Of a DNA stretch of 64,000 nucleotides, positions 36,544-47,735 are shown in pieces; positions within the stretch are counted from its first letter, which is position 1; every line of letters begins with the position of its first letter. A program made the position numbers and the translations under genes. The DNA comes from Sclerodactyla briareus. Lineage: Eukaryota; Echinodermata; Holothuroidea; Dendrochirotida; Sclerodactylidae. The notes beneath the pieces are model-generated. The model saw only the letters and a program-made list of their open reading frames with translations, was not told where the DNA came from and did not search any database. The stretch is taken from the NCBI GenBank assembly GCA_026419785.1, contig JAODTK010005679.1:124001-188000 (forward strand). The letters run 5' to 3'.

Positions 36544-36615
36544 TGAGATGCCATCGTGCCATTGGCAACCCATCCTGGAATGTCAATCCACCGGCACAAA
36601 GGAGTTCTTGAAGAA
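36544..36615 (+). pseudogene. ADK: ADK N-terminal exon, first tandem copy
   Basis: This is a duplicate of the exon at 41557-41631 that encodes the start of the adenosine kinase fold. The acceptor ttttacag and the donor gaagaa|gtaggg are both preserved. The reading includes AIGNP and then FLKK, matching the family pattern GNPLLD...DFLDKY, but several one-base gaps relative to the other copy break the frame. It lies in the upstream copy of the 5 kb tandem duplication, whose next exon is cut off at 38861, so this copy cannot splice into a full gene on its own. It is probably the second allele placed in tandem by the assembler; a true partial duplication is the alternative. The exon identity is well supported, the status of the copy is inferred. 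Confidence 0.75.
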
Positions 36616-36759
36616 GTAGGGGTTGAAAGCGGAATGAGTACAGATTGGAGATGCCCTTCATGGGATGGGGCCTCTGGTCACCTAAACAAAAGTTCAGAAA
36701 GAGACTAGTGGAAACTTTGTTGGTGTGATTGTACATGTGTCCACAGTTGCGGCCCAGAG

Positions 36760-36860
36760 GGCTATCCTAAGAGCGGTGAGGTAGCAGGAACAGTAGAGTG
36801 TACGCCTCTGCAATACCTGAGTGTGGTACCGGGTTTCAAACCCAGTGTTGTCACAAACAC
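36760..36860 (+). mobile_element. tRNA-like stretch in duplication copy 1
   Basis: The sequence ctaagagcggtgaggtagca, then ctctgcaatacctgagtg and accgggtttcaaacccagtg resembles the A box, anticodon arm and B box of a tRNA. The same stretch recurs at about 41770-41865 in copy 2 with a weaker B box. It may be a SINE head. Confidence 0.3.
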
Positions 36861-38754
36861 AAAACTTTCACCCCGCCTCCTTTCTAGTGTCAGAAGGTGG
36901 CGCACGGTGAAGCTACACTCTCCTCTGTGGGATGGGGACGTAAATGGCGATCCCGGAGGCAGAGGAATTCCGCCCCTGCTCAATTACTCAGGCACTCTTC
37001 GAGAAGAGAGGAGGCGGAAATTCGCTGGGTCCTTCCACACCCAAAATGGGAGCTCAGGTGGATGGAAGCATAACGAGGCGTATAAGTAATTAGAGGGCTA
37101 TTCTACAGGCAGCTGACCTGGGGTTGATCCTCTCGGAATCATTTCTCGAGTCACGCGTTTGTAGGATTTCTCTAGAACCATACTAACAGTATTCACAGTT
37201 TTCTGTTTGCCTAAAGTAAAAAAAAAAAGAGACTAGCCACACTTCAGCTGTTGTGGTGTGTTGTATGTTTGTGGTTGGGGTGTGTCAAACTTCTTGTTGG
37301 CACGAGGGATTACTCCGAAACGGTGAGTCCAAGTTCACTGTCATGGCGAAGAAAGTGAGCGGTTGTGAAGCCGCTTGTTTTATTCAGAAAAGAACAACCA
37401 CATTCTTTAATACAAACGCTTTTTTTTGAACATATTTTTCTGAATATCAATTGGTACTTTATCTTAACGTCTCGGTCGTGGATTATGGATTTTCCTGGCC
37501 ATTATTTGAATGGAATTTGTGAATGCAGTTCTTGTTATGGCTTGTTGTAACATGGATGTACTGACGAACCATTCAGTATAAAAAAAAAATTGTATATTCA
37601 AATCAGTGGTGTGTGTGGATTGCCGCTTCCTATTGGGAAGAGGAATACAAATATGAACAATGTCAGTACATTTGACTGACAAACCAAAAACAAACTTGGT
37701 CAATGATTGGTTGTGACACTGAGAATTGCAATGTCGGTCGATGGTCTGCGGGCTTGGCGGGGAAAGGGAAGCCAGCAGGCGAGCAGGAGATGTCAACATC
37801 TGAAACACAGACTTTGGTTGTATTGTATATTGTACTCTTTATGGGGATCCAAAGACGGAAAACCACACTGTAAAGTAGAAAAAACCCATGTGCAGGCGGG
37901 AAACCACCTCCTCCGTATATCCGCCACGAACACAGCCTTGTTGGACCGGTTAGAGGAAGCACATTAAATTACATTCATTTGACCGCCCGTGATTTGAGAT
38001 GGCCTACCAGTTGTTGGGGTCCAACTATAGTCAATTTCCCAAGTTGTTTAAAATACGACGAAGTTAGGAAAATCCCATGATTAGGCCAATTGAACCTCTT
38101 GTGTGTGACCTTGAAATTACCTTCATGTTGTTAGGTCTTCTAACAATTTCCACATTCCACCAAGTTTATGGAATCAACGTCATGTTATTCGGGGAACCAA
38201 CTTTTTGTCCAACCACAAAGTTTTGTGTAAAATCGGAATACTCTGTATTTCGCCCAAAAAACCTTAAATTTGACCTCTGGTGACCGTGAAATCACCGTAG
38301 GCTTGTCGGGACCAACTTTTGTCCCAACCCACCAAGTTTAGTGTGCTCGGATATATAAACTCAGTATTTCGTGTGAAAACCTGCAAAAAATAGAAGGCAG
38401 CAGAATTAAGTGTGCCTACTTTAAACTCGTTGAGATTTCACTAGGGGACGGACATGTGTACCAAGTTAAAGTGTTAAAGAGTTATGGCGATAACGGGCTT
38501 AGATTTGCCGGAGGACGGCGTGAGGAGATGGCGGCGGCTACACTTCCCAATTACCGTAATATCCCCAGGCACTTCCAGTGTCAGGATCTATTACCAACTT
38601 ATGTACACAAGTTATTATCAGCAGAGCGAATTCCCAAAATATCAGCCTTATAATTAACTGCTGTTCATGTACAGAAATTGGGACCCACACTTTTATCACC
38701 AGCAGCATGTCCACAAGGTTAGGTATTGTATTACTATTAGTATTTTGGTACCAG

Positions 38755-38861
38755 GTATGACTCGAGGCTAACAATCCATCTGGCAGACGAGAAGGGTACC
38801 CCGTTCAAGGACATGGTAGACAACTTCAAAGTTGACTACATTCCCGGAGGGCAACGCAGAA
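38755..38861 (+). pseudogene. ADK: ADK exon (ILADE..IPGG), truncated first copy
   Basis: This is the second recognised ADK exon in the upstream copy. It begins after the acceptor ttggtaccag and reads, after a one-base gap, ...ILADEKG, FKDMVDNFKVDY and PGG, matching human YSLKPNDQILAEDK...[16 protein letters not shown]. Similarity to the complete exon at 43747-43886 stops abruptly at gcaacgcagaa (38861), before TQNS and the donor site. The sequence continues directly into the ttatgataacggacc repeat that also forms the foldback arm at 33.5-34.0 kb. The exon is therefore cut in its middle by the duplication junction. Confidence 0.85.
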
Positions 38862-38862
38862 T

Positions 38863-39115
38863 TTTCACTATTATGATAACGGACCTTTGTTCTTGTTTTG
38901 ATAACAGACCCTTTTATAATTATGAAAAACGGACCTTTTTGGTCTTATGATATCGACCTTAGAAACGACCCCTTTTTTTATTATGAATCTCGGACCTTTT
39001 GGTATTTTAATGAATAACGAACCTTTTTCGAAAATGTGCCCGTTATGAATAACGGGCCCGTAGAACAAAAGCCTTATGATAAAAGGCCTGATGAACATTC
39101 GTGCGGTCCCCCGAA
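38863..39115. repeat. Second copy of foldback right-arm repeats
   Basis: A short array of ttatgaataacggacctttt units at the start of duplication copy 2, matching the outer part of the arm at 33760-34012. It directly abuts the truncated ADK exon on its left. Confidence 0.85.
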
Positions 39116-39799
39116 AAAGGTACCCAGTAATACATATATCCGTGGGTTACAGGGCCGGACATAACAGAATATCCAATGCAATGCCCCATGTCACTACACG
39201 CAACCCTATCATTCACGCCCCTCACCCAAGGAGTGAACAGCCAATCTTACTCTGCTGAGGTCTATTGTTTCTGAGTGCTAGTCATGGTTGGTATGAAGCG
39301 TCCAAGACTTTTATGCTTTAACGTACCAACTTCCAACTGGCTCAAGAGCACTTCCAAGCGTCTATCCTGCATTCCCCGCCCTTAATGGACCTCCTCGCAT
39401 GTTTGCAAATTGTCAATCAATTTGTGAAAATTGTTTTTCTAATGAAAAATGGTAATCTTCAATAGATATCTCGGGTGATATTGGCAGCCATTGAATACAA
39501 TGGCGGTCTCCAAGATCCCAATATTCAACTATGTGTCATTACTATGGGTTAAAAACTTTTCCACGTAGTTTAGGTTTGCTCTTAAATGAAAAATACATGT
39601 AGCAGTTAGTTCCTTTGTTTGATGGAGTTCTAGGCCCAGAGGACTTTAACCAATCAGATCACTTTGGATTCACACACTTCAACTTGTTGCCTCCTCAGTG
39701 TCTGCGGCTCGCAGCGGAAAAGACAATGGTAAGTAAGATCAGAGATCATCATATTATTGGCTTTAGTGTCAGGACTTCAGCTGGGGACAATCTCCCATC

Positions 39800-40720
39800 T
39801 CTAGATGGCTAATCAAGTTGAGGAAGAGATTAGCGATCACTTTGTCGTGCTGGGTATGTATGTGTGTTCCACTTCTTGTTACAGAATTTCTGAACCAGGA
39901 AGACCAAGTTTGATGAAATTTGTATGTAGTATCGAAGTTGGTGTATACGATCTGAGTAGATTTTTGGGCACAAAATAGCGCACACCAATTCCCTAATTAG
40001 ATATTTTAATGGTAATCTATTGTGCGTTTCACAATGACAATGGACGTCGATGTTGATGACTAGTTGGGTTGTGTATAGTATTTAGTGTAGTGACTTTAGA
40101 AACCACCGAGTCGCCACCAGCGAGATAAGGTTGGGCGATCGCCTTGTTCCTTACGAATCAAAGAATCTATGCAGTCCTGTCCAGTGCGTATGTGTGTATG
40201 TATTAGCCCAGCTTGTAAACCGATAACTCAACCCCACCTGGATCCTGAGCTCATACTTTGTATGTGTGTTCCCCTGATGAGTGCATGCCCATATTGTTTT
40301 TGGGGTCATGTCCGAGTTCACTGGGTTCCCAGAAGTCAAAGTCTGAACCTTGTAAACACGATAGGTCCAGAAAATGGAGGAGGTCGTATTGTTGTTGAAA
40401 TTTGGTGCTCTTTCTCATGGGGAAGCACATGACCCTAATTGTTTCTGGTTCGGTCGGGGTGATTTTGGTCAAAATAGGAATTGTGAATTTTGGCTTGTTA
40501 ACATGATAACTAACTCGATCCCCCCACCTGGGTGGATGGAGCTCATTTTGGTATGTGTTTTTTTGTTTCCATGATGAGTACTTACCCTGTTTTGTTTGGG
40601 TCATATCTGAGGTCACCAGTTTTCAAAGTTTGGTTTGAACAATGGGAAAGTTTTGTCAGATGTTATGTTGGCCCATGATGAGCTCGTCTTGTGTTAAGAC
40701 GTTTGTTGGCAACCGATATG
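39800..40720. repeat. Dispersed repeat family R1, long fragment (copy 2)
   Basis: Same content as 34740-35700, shifted by about 5.05 kb, with the core ggcgatcgccttgttcctta at 40131. Confidence 0.7.
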
Positions 40721-41556
40721 CGCTTTCTTTAGCCTTTTCTTCACATTTCTGAAATGCTTGCCAACACTCCCGCAGTAACCTTCATGTTCACAAACCGTAC
40801 AATGTCTTGTCCCGATTGTCTGGACCCCCGCTGGGCCTCTTATAGACAGTTGCTCCAATATTGGCGGGAGCCAATCACGGATCAGATAGAGTACAACCCC
40901 CCAGACAAATTGGACAAGACGCTTATAATCCGCAGAGCTGCGGTTGTCATCAAAGTTGCTATTTTTTTTTTTTTTTGGCATGCCAGATCAGGTAACATTC
41001 TCCCAAACGAGTAGTAAATAAAAATTATTTAACTTTTACCAAGACTAATGATGAGCTGGTAAATCTCCCATTTTCAGTGTGTCTGGATATAGGGTTGTCA
41101 AAAAAAGAGTCCAAGAATCACTAAGCCTTTTGGCTTTCTGGTTATTTTAATTTATATCTCGTTCTTCTTGCGTGTTCTCTCCCATACACCATTTCCGTAC
41201 GTCACTCCATCTTCGTCCCAATAGGGCTGGCCACAACATAACGGCACTAGCTTCTCTTACAAGCCCCCCTTGACTTTTACACATGGGACATTTCAGGAGA
41301 GATGCCTGGTCACACAGCACTGGCGAAAAAGTCCTCGACCTGGATTCGAATCCTCTCAATCCGAGTCCGAGTCACAAGTGTTTCTTGAGTGGAGTCCCCG
41401 GAGGTCCTTTTGCGAATTTGACATGTACTATTTGACAAATTTAAGGCATTAATTAACAACAGCTGTATGGCTTTTCTATACCATGCGATTTTTTAAAATC
41501 TCAAAAAGCTCATAATCGGAGTTTCTTGATACTACTTTTTTTCCCCCTTTTTACAG

Positions 41557-41631
41557 TGAGAGTGTCCATCGTTGCCATTGGCAACCCACTCCTGGACTTC
41601 TTGTCAATCACCGGCCAAGATTCTTGAAGAA
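41557..41631 (+). CDS. ADK: Adenosine kinase, N-terminal exon
   Basis: Adenosine kinase phosphorylates adenosine to AMP using ATP in the cytosol and nucleus (purine salvage, control of adenosine level). This exon encodes the first beta strand of the PfkB fold. It follows a pyrimidine tract and ttttacag and reads VRVSIVAIGNPLLDFLSITG, aligning with human NILFGMGNPLLDISAVV. It should end ...FLKK (TTC TTG AAG AA) at the donor aa|gtagtgg, giving K-Y when joined to the next exon; a one-base gap near its end shifts the frame. The phase (TG first) shows that at least one upstream exon carrying the start codon is missing from this annotation; I could not find it. Comparison with the copy at 36544 suggests the consensus ending EFLKKY. 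Confidence 0.85.
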
Positions 41632-43746
41632 GTAGTGGATTGAAGTGAATATACAGATTGGGATGCCCTTCATGGGGAATGGGCCTTGGTCACCTAAACA
41701 AAGTCAGAAGAGACTTAGTGTAACATTGTTGTGTGTGATTGTACATGTGTCACAGTTGTCCGGCCCAGGGGCTATCCTAAGAGCGGTGAGGTAGCAGGAA
41801 CAGTAAGTGTACGCCTGCATACCCCTGAGTTACCCTGGTTCACACTAACCCCAGTGTTGCACAAACACAACTTCACCCCGCTCGTTCCTCGTGTCAGAAA
41901 AGTGGCTGCACGAGTGACGCTAAACTCTCCTCTGTTCGGGATGGGGACGTTAATATTGCGATCCCGAAGCCTTAATTCTCTCCCTGCCTCCATTACCAGC
42001 GCACTCTCGAGAAGAGTAGGCGAAATTCGCTGGTGTCCTTCCACCACACCCAAAAGTGGAGCCTCCAGGTGGAAGCATAATACGAGGCGTATAAGTAATT
42101 AGAGGGCTATTCTACAGGCAGCTGACCTGGGGTTTTGAATCCTCTCTGGTAATATTTTCTCGGTCAACGCCCCGTTGGTCGGTTTTTATTCTAGAACCTA
42201 ATACAGATATTCACAGTTTCTGTTGCCTAAGTTAAAAAAAGAGACCTAGCAATCACTTCAGCCTGTGTGGGGGTGGGTATGTTTGTGTGTGTCGGTGTGT
42301 CAAACTCTTGTTTGCAGGATACTCTTACTCCCGAAACGGTGAGTCCAAGTTCACTGTCATGGCGAAGAAAGTGAGCGGTTGTGAAGCCGCTTGCTTTTAT
42401 TCAGAAAAGAAAATCCACATTCTTTAATACAAACGCTTTTTGAACAATATTTTCTGAATATCACTTTGGTACTTTATTTAACGCTCGGTCGTGGATTTCC
42501 TGGCCATATTGAATGTGAATTTGCTGATGCTTCTTTGATATTGCTTGTTGTAACATGCTCTCACTGACGAACCATTCGCGATAAAAAAAATTTGATATAT
42601 TCAATCAGAGTGGTGTGTTAGGCCGATGCTTCCAATATTGGGAGAGGAAGTACAATATGAACCAGTCAGTCCTTTACTGTACTGTACAATAACCAAAACA
42701 AACTTGTCAAGATTTGTGTGCACTGAATATTGCAATGTCGGTCGATGGTCCTGGTCGTGCTTGCGGGACAGCCATCATGAGAGCAGGAATTGTCCAACAG
42801 ATCTGAACACAAAGCAACTTTTGGTATTGTATTATTGTACCTGTATGGGTATCCAGAGAAGAAACCAACTGTAAGTAGACCTGTGCAAGGCGGGTAAACC
42901 ACCTACTTTATTCGCCACAGAACCAAAAACACCGTTTGTGGACCTTGTTAGAGGAATCACATTAAATTAATCCATTGGACCGCCAGTGACTTTGAGATGG
43001 CCTACCCGTTTGGGGTCCAACTTAGTCCAAATTTCCCAATTTTTGTTTAAATACGACGAAGTTGAGGTGGAACTCCCAGATTAGGCAAATTGAACTCTGT
43101 GTGTGGACCTTGAATTACCTTCATTTTTGTTTTTAGGTCTAACAATGTTCCACATCCACCAAGTTTATGGAATCAACGTCCTGTTATCGGGACCAACTTT
43201 TGTCCCCACCCACAAAGTTTTGTGTAAATCGACTAACTCTGTATTTCCTTTTTCGCCCAAAAAACATAAATTTGACCTCTGGGACCTTGAAATCACCGTC
43301 ATGCTTTTCGGGACCGGAACTTTGTCCCACCCACCAGTTTGTGTTATCGGATACCCTCAGTATTTTCGTGTGAAACCTGGCAAAATCAGAAAGCAGCAGA
43401 CATAATTGATGCCCTACTTCAACTCGTTTGAGATTTCACTAGGACGGACATGTGTACCAAGTTAAAGTGTTAAAGAGTTATTGCGCTAGACGGCTAGATT
43501 TTCCGGAGCGGCGGAGGAGATGGGGCGGCTACACTCCCATAAATACCGTAATACCCCCATGCACTTCCAGTTCACGGGATAATAATTAACCAACTATGTA
43601 ACAAGTTATTATCAGCAGAGCGATTCCCAAAATATCAGCCTTATAATTAACTGCTTTTCATGTACAAAATTGGACCCACACTTTTATCACCAGCAGCATG
43701 TCCACAAGGTTAGTGTATTGTTACTATTAGTATTTTTGGTTAACAG

Positions 43747-43886
43747 GTAATACCTCGAGGCTAACAACTCCATCCTGGCAGAGGAGAACATGTGACACCC
43801 ATGTTCAAGGACATGGTAGACAACCTAACTTCAAGTTTGAACTACTTCCCGGAGGGGCAACGCAGAACTCCATCCGAATGGCACAG
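43747..43886 (+). CDS. ADK: Adenosine kinase, adenosine-binding exon (GGATQNS)
   Basis: Second recognised ADK exon, complete in this copy. The acceptor is ggttaacag, then g tat gac (once small indels are allowed) gives YDLEANNSILAEE, followed by MFKDMVDN and, at the end, GGATQNSIRMAQ just before the donor cag|gtaccg. Human ADK has YSLKPNDQILAED...[20 protein letters not shown]. The GG-x-TQNS stretch is the conserved substrate-side motif of adenosine kinases. The middle of the exon holds extra bases (around gagaacatgtgacacc and acctaacttcaag) that break the frame but are absent or different in the other copy at 38755, so they are probably sequencing errors. It ends in phase 0 and joins W-I-L of the next exon. 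Confidence 0.9.
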
Positions 43887-44362
43887 GTACCGCATAGCAT
43901 AGCTTTCACAGCTCCCTGGACCCCGCCGAATTTCATGAATACAACCAGATAGTACATCTCTATTTATAGACCTGCATTTCGCGGTGTGTCTTTGAGCGAA
44001 GAGCTTTATCCATGTTGCCTTGTCCTACTCGGGCGTTATTGGGAACCTATAACTTGTAATCACGGCAGCCATGTGATGATACATGCATGTCCCCCGTAAC
44101 TATCTTAGACTATGGCAACCATTGGCAGTTGCCAGGAGTGTACAGCTTGAGGTCTGCACTATGGTGCGGGGCCGAACAAGTTACCATTGACCAGGGGTTA
44201 ATGGCCTTCAGTGCTTTGAGACTACTACGTCTGGTGTGAAGCGCTATATATTAAAGAAAGGTACATTAATATTAGAAAAATCACAGTTTTGGTAGGAAAA
44301 CCAGAAAGTAGGGTATAAAATGCGATGCTAATTCCAAGAGTGTTGGTTTGTTCTTGTCGCAG

Positions 44363-44532
44363 TGGATATTGGGGGAGCCAAAGTGTTGCGCCTTCTTTGG
44401 CTGCATCGGAGACGACGAATATGGCAAGATCTTGAAGGATCAGATGCTCAAGTTTGGAGCCCACGTGAACTACCTCGTTAATACAGAGCACCCAACTGGA
44501 ACGTGTGGCTGTGTACTGACGGGTAACGACAG
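44363..44532 (+). CDS. ADK: Adenosine kinase, FFGCIG exon
   Basis: This is the best preserved ADK exon and is fully open for 56 codons. The acceptor is ttcttgtcgcag, the donor gacag|gtaagg. It reads WILGEPKCCAFFGCIGDDEYGKIL..., then HVNYLVN, EHPTGTCGCVLTGNDR, aligning with human [27 protein letters not shown]...EQPTGTCAACITGDNR. FFGCIG and PTGTC are family signatures around the adenosine site and lid. It enters in phase 0 from MAQ and leaves in phase 2 (AG), completed by G of the next exon to give R-S-L. Confidence 0.96.
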
Positions 44533-46299
44533 GTAAGGTGTCAGGGAACACATATACGCTAACTAGGGGCTGTAATGGGTATTCAGGCCATTGTGCAACA
44601 ACTTCCATCCATCTTTTGAGAGGTGATGACAACTGAATGTGTCAGTCCAAACCCCTTGTTCATACAATTTTACGACTCAGAGGCCTTCAAAGTTTTAGGA
44701 AAACATCTGATTATTTAATTTTAAATGCACAGTCCTGAAAAATGTTTCGTTCCCCTCCAAAATTTACACCATGTCACTTTCAAAAAAGATCTATGAGAGG
44801 AAAAGTGTCGTTGCTGGGTGTGTTAGGTTGTTGATGGTTGGTTACTTTAGTGAGAGGAGGACAGTAGAATTTTTGCAGACAGAAGGTGGAGTTTCCACAC
44901 AATAATAAAGTACATAAGATATCTCTCTACACAATTGTGCAATAGAGACCTGATTGCTTAGCGTAATAAATCAAACTTTGAAATTGCATAACTCCACATA
45001 GGATCTGAGATTGAAATGGGGTCTGGACCTGTAATTATAATTTTCCATTCCCACACCACAATTACCTAGCTGCTGATTTCAATCCTGCAGTTGTGGTTTT
45101 TTAAAGACTGGAATGAACACATTCATTAGATGGCAGCCAGAAAAGGGAGCAGGATGGAATGTTTCTTTGTCTTTGGTTCTCACTCCGCATTAGATATTCC
45201 TAGACGAATCTAGGCTCTGTTGGGGCCAGCTCACAGATTCAGCTAATACCCACATGATCCAAATACACATTATAATTATTGTAATGACTGGTAGTCCCAT
45301 TAATTGTAATGCTTCACTGACCATGAAACCTCAAGCAAGTTCTGATGAACGATTGGCTAATCTCACCCGGGGAGGACCTGGCACAAAAACCCAGCAGGTG
45401 TGTGGCTGTTCTAGCTGATTGCAGCAACTACAATCTGTAATCTGATCATATTCATATCTGCTACTCGGTGCATCATTTTCCATCACGCCACATAGTATAA
45501 ATAAATCAGAGAAATCTGATATCGGAAAGTGTTAGGTCAGAGGTCTCAGAAAAGTGTGATTACCTAAATCTCATTTTAAAACATATTTGGGTGTTGTACT
45601 ATACAGATAAGGTGCATTGGTTCATGAGATTTCATGAGCTGAAACATTCCATTCATTGAGACATAGTCAGTTGAGAAGAATATTTATCTTCCAACGAATA
45701 TTATAAAATATTATGAACATAGCAGTTTGTTGCATGACATTCGTATGGAGAATTAAACAAATCAGACATTTAGTTGTGCGATGTCACACAGGGGTAATTC
45801 CATGGAGAGAGACTACTCGGGGAAGCTAACTGTGGAGGGAGTTTGCACATGCCTCTGTTATCTGCCGCCTTAACTTTTGTAATAACTTGATTCTTGAGCC
45901 CAGAAGCTTCAGCACATACAAAATGCCGCTTCTGGGATTGTCACACACTGTCAACCAGCCAAGGCGACAATTAAACCTGTGTGACAAACCTTCTCTGGCT
46001 TACCTATTCAGTCCTGTATTTCCTTCAAGATAATTTGCCTCAGTATAAGCATTCACTGCCACCAGCTCGAGCTATTTATAAATATGACACATTAGCTAGC
46101 CTTCCGCAAGGAGTCATTCACCTCATCTATACACCAAGTCCAAGCATAGAACAAAGACCTCATGTCCTCATTTGTGGGATACTCCTTCCGATGATGATAC
46201 CTGCATTCAAAAGTGTTGACTTCTTCAAGTCTTGGGTAAAATCTCAACTTCTACTTCATCTACTTTCCTCCTTAGAATTTACCTTCTCATGCTTAAGAG
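44533..46299 (+). other. ADK intron
   Basis: Intron sequence between the FFGCIG exon and the ANLAAAN exon. No repeat family or exon was recognised here; frames at 45981-46355 are chance. Confidence 0.6.
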
Positions 46300-46495
46300 G
46301 GGCTCTTTGCGTTGAGCAGAGGAGAGGGCAAGTCACCAAAATCAGTTCAAGTTAAATCACATTGGCCCAAACTATTGGTGCAAGATCGGTATTCTAGGCA
46401 AGTCATGTACAAACTCAAATGGAGCAAGTCACTCACTCATGGGCAAGTGACCACCATTTTTCAACCTCGAGTCACAAGTGTGACTTGTCGCCATC
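46300..46495. repeat. CAAGTCAC-rich repeat cluster, upstream of ADK exon
   Basis: Repeated gcaagtcac, tcaagttaaatcac, ggcaagtcatg, gagcaagtcactcac, gggcaagtgaccacc and gagtcacaagtgtgactt. The last piece is a short hairpin. The cluster ends about 60 bases before the exon at 46554. Confidence 0.7.
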
Positions 46496-46553
46496 TCACC
46501 ACGAATGTAATCCCTACACGTATGTTCATGCATTCCCCCGTCTTTCTGAGCAG

Positions 46554-46660
46554 GTCACTAGTCGCTAACCTGGCCGCAGCCAACCACTACAAGAAGGACC
46601 ATCTACTGAAACCAGAGAAACTGGGCCCATGTAGAGAAAGCGAAAATTATATACATAGCT
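46554..46660 (+). CDS. ADK: Adenosine kinase, ANLAAAN exon
   Basis: The acceptor is tttctgagcag and the exon reads SLVANLAAANHYKKDHLLKPEK, matching human [23 protein letters not shown]. After ctgggccc the frame shifts by one base; the continuation is HVEKAKIIYIA (human LVEKARVCYIAG), ending at the donor gct|gtaagt. The shift sits next to a GGGCCC run, a typical place for a homopolymer-length error. The exon enters in phase 2 and leaves in phase 0. An AAGTCAC-rich repeat cluster ends about 60 bases upstream. Confidence 0.93.
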
Positions 46661-46754
46661 GTAAGTTAATCATTTCTTGGGTAGTCGTGTGTTATTGACA
46701 ATAACAGGAGTGGACCCGAGCAGTTTCCTGCCTAGCCCTAGTGGCAGTCATTAG

Positions 46755-47125
46755 AGAGGGATGAATTGATTTTAATTCTACGGGGTTCAGGAAGTCAGTG
46801 AATACTCATCGAGGAACCCTGGCAGTATTAATCGTGGATGAGCATTAGCGATAACTCCTTTCTCGACTAGTCTCAGATGATATTGAGCGGGGTGTAACCA
46901 ATCCAGCCTGCTCCGGGACTGCCATTCTACGTCCATTTACAAAAGGACAATCAGTGAACTCTAGGTCCTGATGACTTTCTAGAACTGGGGAGCGGAAGGT
47001 CAAGTTCAGCGTGATTGCTCACAGTCGATGTGACTCATGGGATTTTTAACCAGAAATTTTGCTTGCAAAGGGTCACTGATACCGCTCTTCCATTCTTCCG
47101 CCCAGCTCATCTAGCCTAGAGCACA
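46755..47125 (-). mobile_element. tRNA-Ala-derived SINE, diverged copy
   Basis: Diverged copy of the element at 51205-51715 in the same orientation: tctacggggttcaggaag, catcgaggaaccct, ctagtctcagatgatat, ctgctccgggactgc, acgtcc, atcagtgaactc and tttgcttgcaaag..cactgataccgctct are shared. The tRNA-related head is at the high-coordinate end; its B box is degraded, and about 140 bases of the middle are missing compared with the other copy. Confidence 0.75.
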
Positions 47126-47514
47126 ATGGTCGCATAAACATGACTTGTCTCTTGGATCTTCCTGGGAATCAAACCTTCAGATCAGAACTCGGCAATAGAA
47201 GTGAGTGGAATCTGAAACAATCTGTTGTTGAAAAATAAACCCTTCCAGGCACTCCAGCTGTAACACCTCTACAACAAAGATGTCATTACACATGATGTAC
47301 TCTTCATTATCCTGTAAGAAGGTACTACGTATCCTTGGGATCTGAATGAAGAGTTCCAAATTGTTCAACAGATCTATGATGGAGAAACCTCATTCAGCTA
47401 TTTGCCAATTGTACCACTTTCGGACTTTTTGTTCTCCCTGAATGAAGGAGGCTGAAACCATGAGACCAAATGTCAATGAAATATTGAATGTGGTATCTAT
47501 CAGATTAGATTTTG

Positions 47515-47735
47515 GGCACAGAAGTCACCAGGAGTATTAACCAAGTCACCAAAATTTGTTCAATCATATTACCAAAATATGTGCAAGTTGAGTCATTTCA
47601 AGTCAAGCAAGTCACTGTCAAGTCATGGAAAAGCCCAGTCACTGCTTCTTTTTCAAATCTTCAGCACTTTAAACCCCAAGACAAGTCACAACTTGTTATA
47701 ACACTAAGTCACTTATAAAAGTAAGATCAAGTAAA
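47515..47735. repeat. CAAGTCAC-rich repeat cluster, downstream
   Basis: Same motif as 46300-46495: aaccaagtcaccaaaat, tttcaagtcaagcaagtcac, tgtcaagtcatgg, gacaagtcacaactt, aagtcactta. The two clusters bracket an ADK exon and a SINE. Confidence 0.7.

Larger units (their letters stand above)
33760..38861. repeat. Tandem duplication, copy 1
   Basis: This stretch matches 38862-43870 along its whole length. It begins inside the ttatgaataacggacc array and ends in the middle of an ADK exon. Landmarks recur with an offset of about 5.0-5.1 kb: gtgatattggcagccattgaata (34384 and 39475), the ADK exon at 36544 and 41557, and catggcgaagaaagtgagcgg (37343 and 42358). Many differences are one- or two-base indels, often in homopolymers. 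Besides the exons, it holds parts of the dispersed repeat family (34740-35700) and a tRNA-like stretch near 36760-36860. Confidence 0.9.
38862..43870. repeat. Tandem duplication, copy 2
   Basis: Downstream copy of the 5 kb unit. It starts at the junction attttcactattatgataac, inside foldback-arm repeats, and carries full versions of both ADK exons; it runs on without a break into the unique sequence leading to exon 44363. It is therefore the copy that belongs to the contiguous gene. It is about 100 bases shorter than copy 1 through scattered deletions. Confidence 0.9.

Noticed and set aside
37343-37410. ATG-started frame MAKKVSGCEAACFYS, identical at its start in both duplication copies
   Set aside because: It looked like a possible start of ADK, but it lies between two recognised ADK exons and leads into stops and poor sequence; identity between copies only reflects the duplication.
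40694-40981. Minus-strand open frame with a Lys-rich start
   Set aside because: The start is the reverse of a T run, and the counterpart in copy 1 shifts frame; not supported as a gene.
44225-44632. Minus-strand open frame of 135 codons
   Set aside because: It is the antisense shadow of the well-supported ADK exon at 44363-44532; the protein has no family features.
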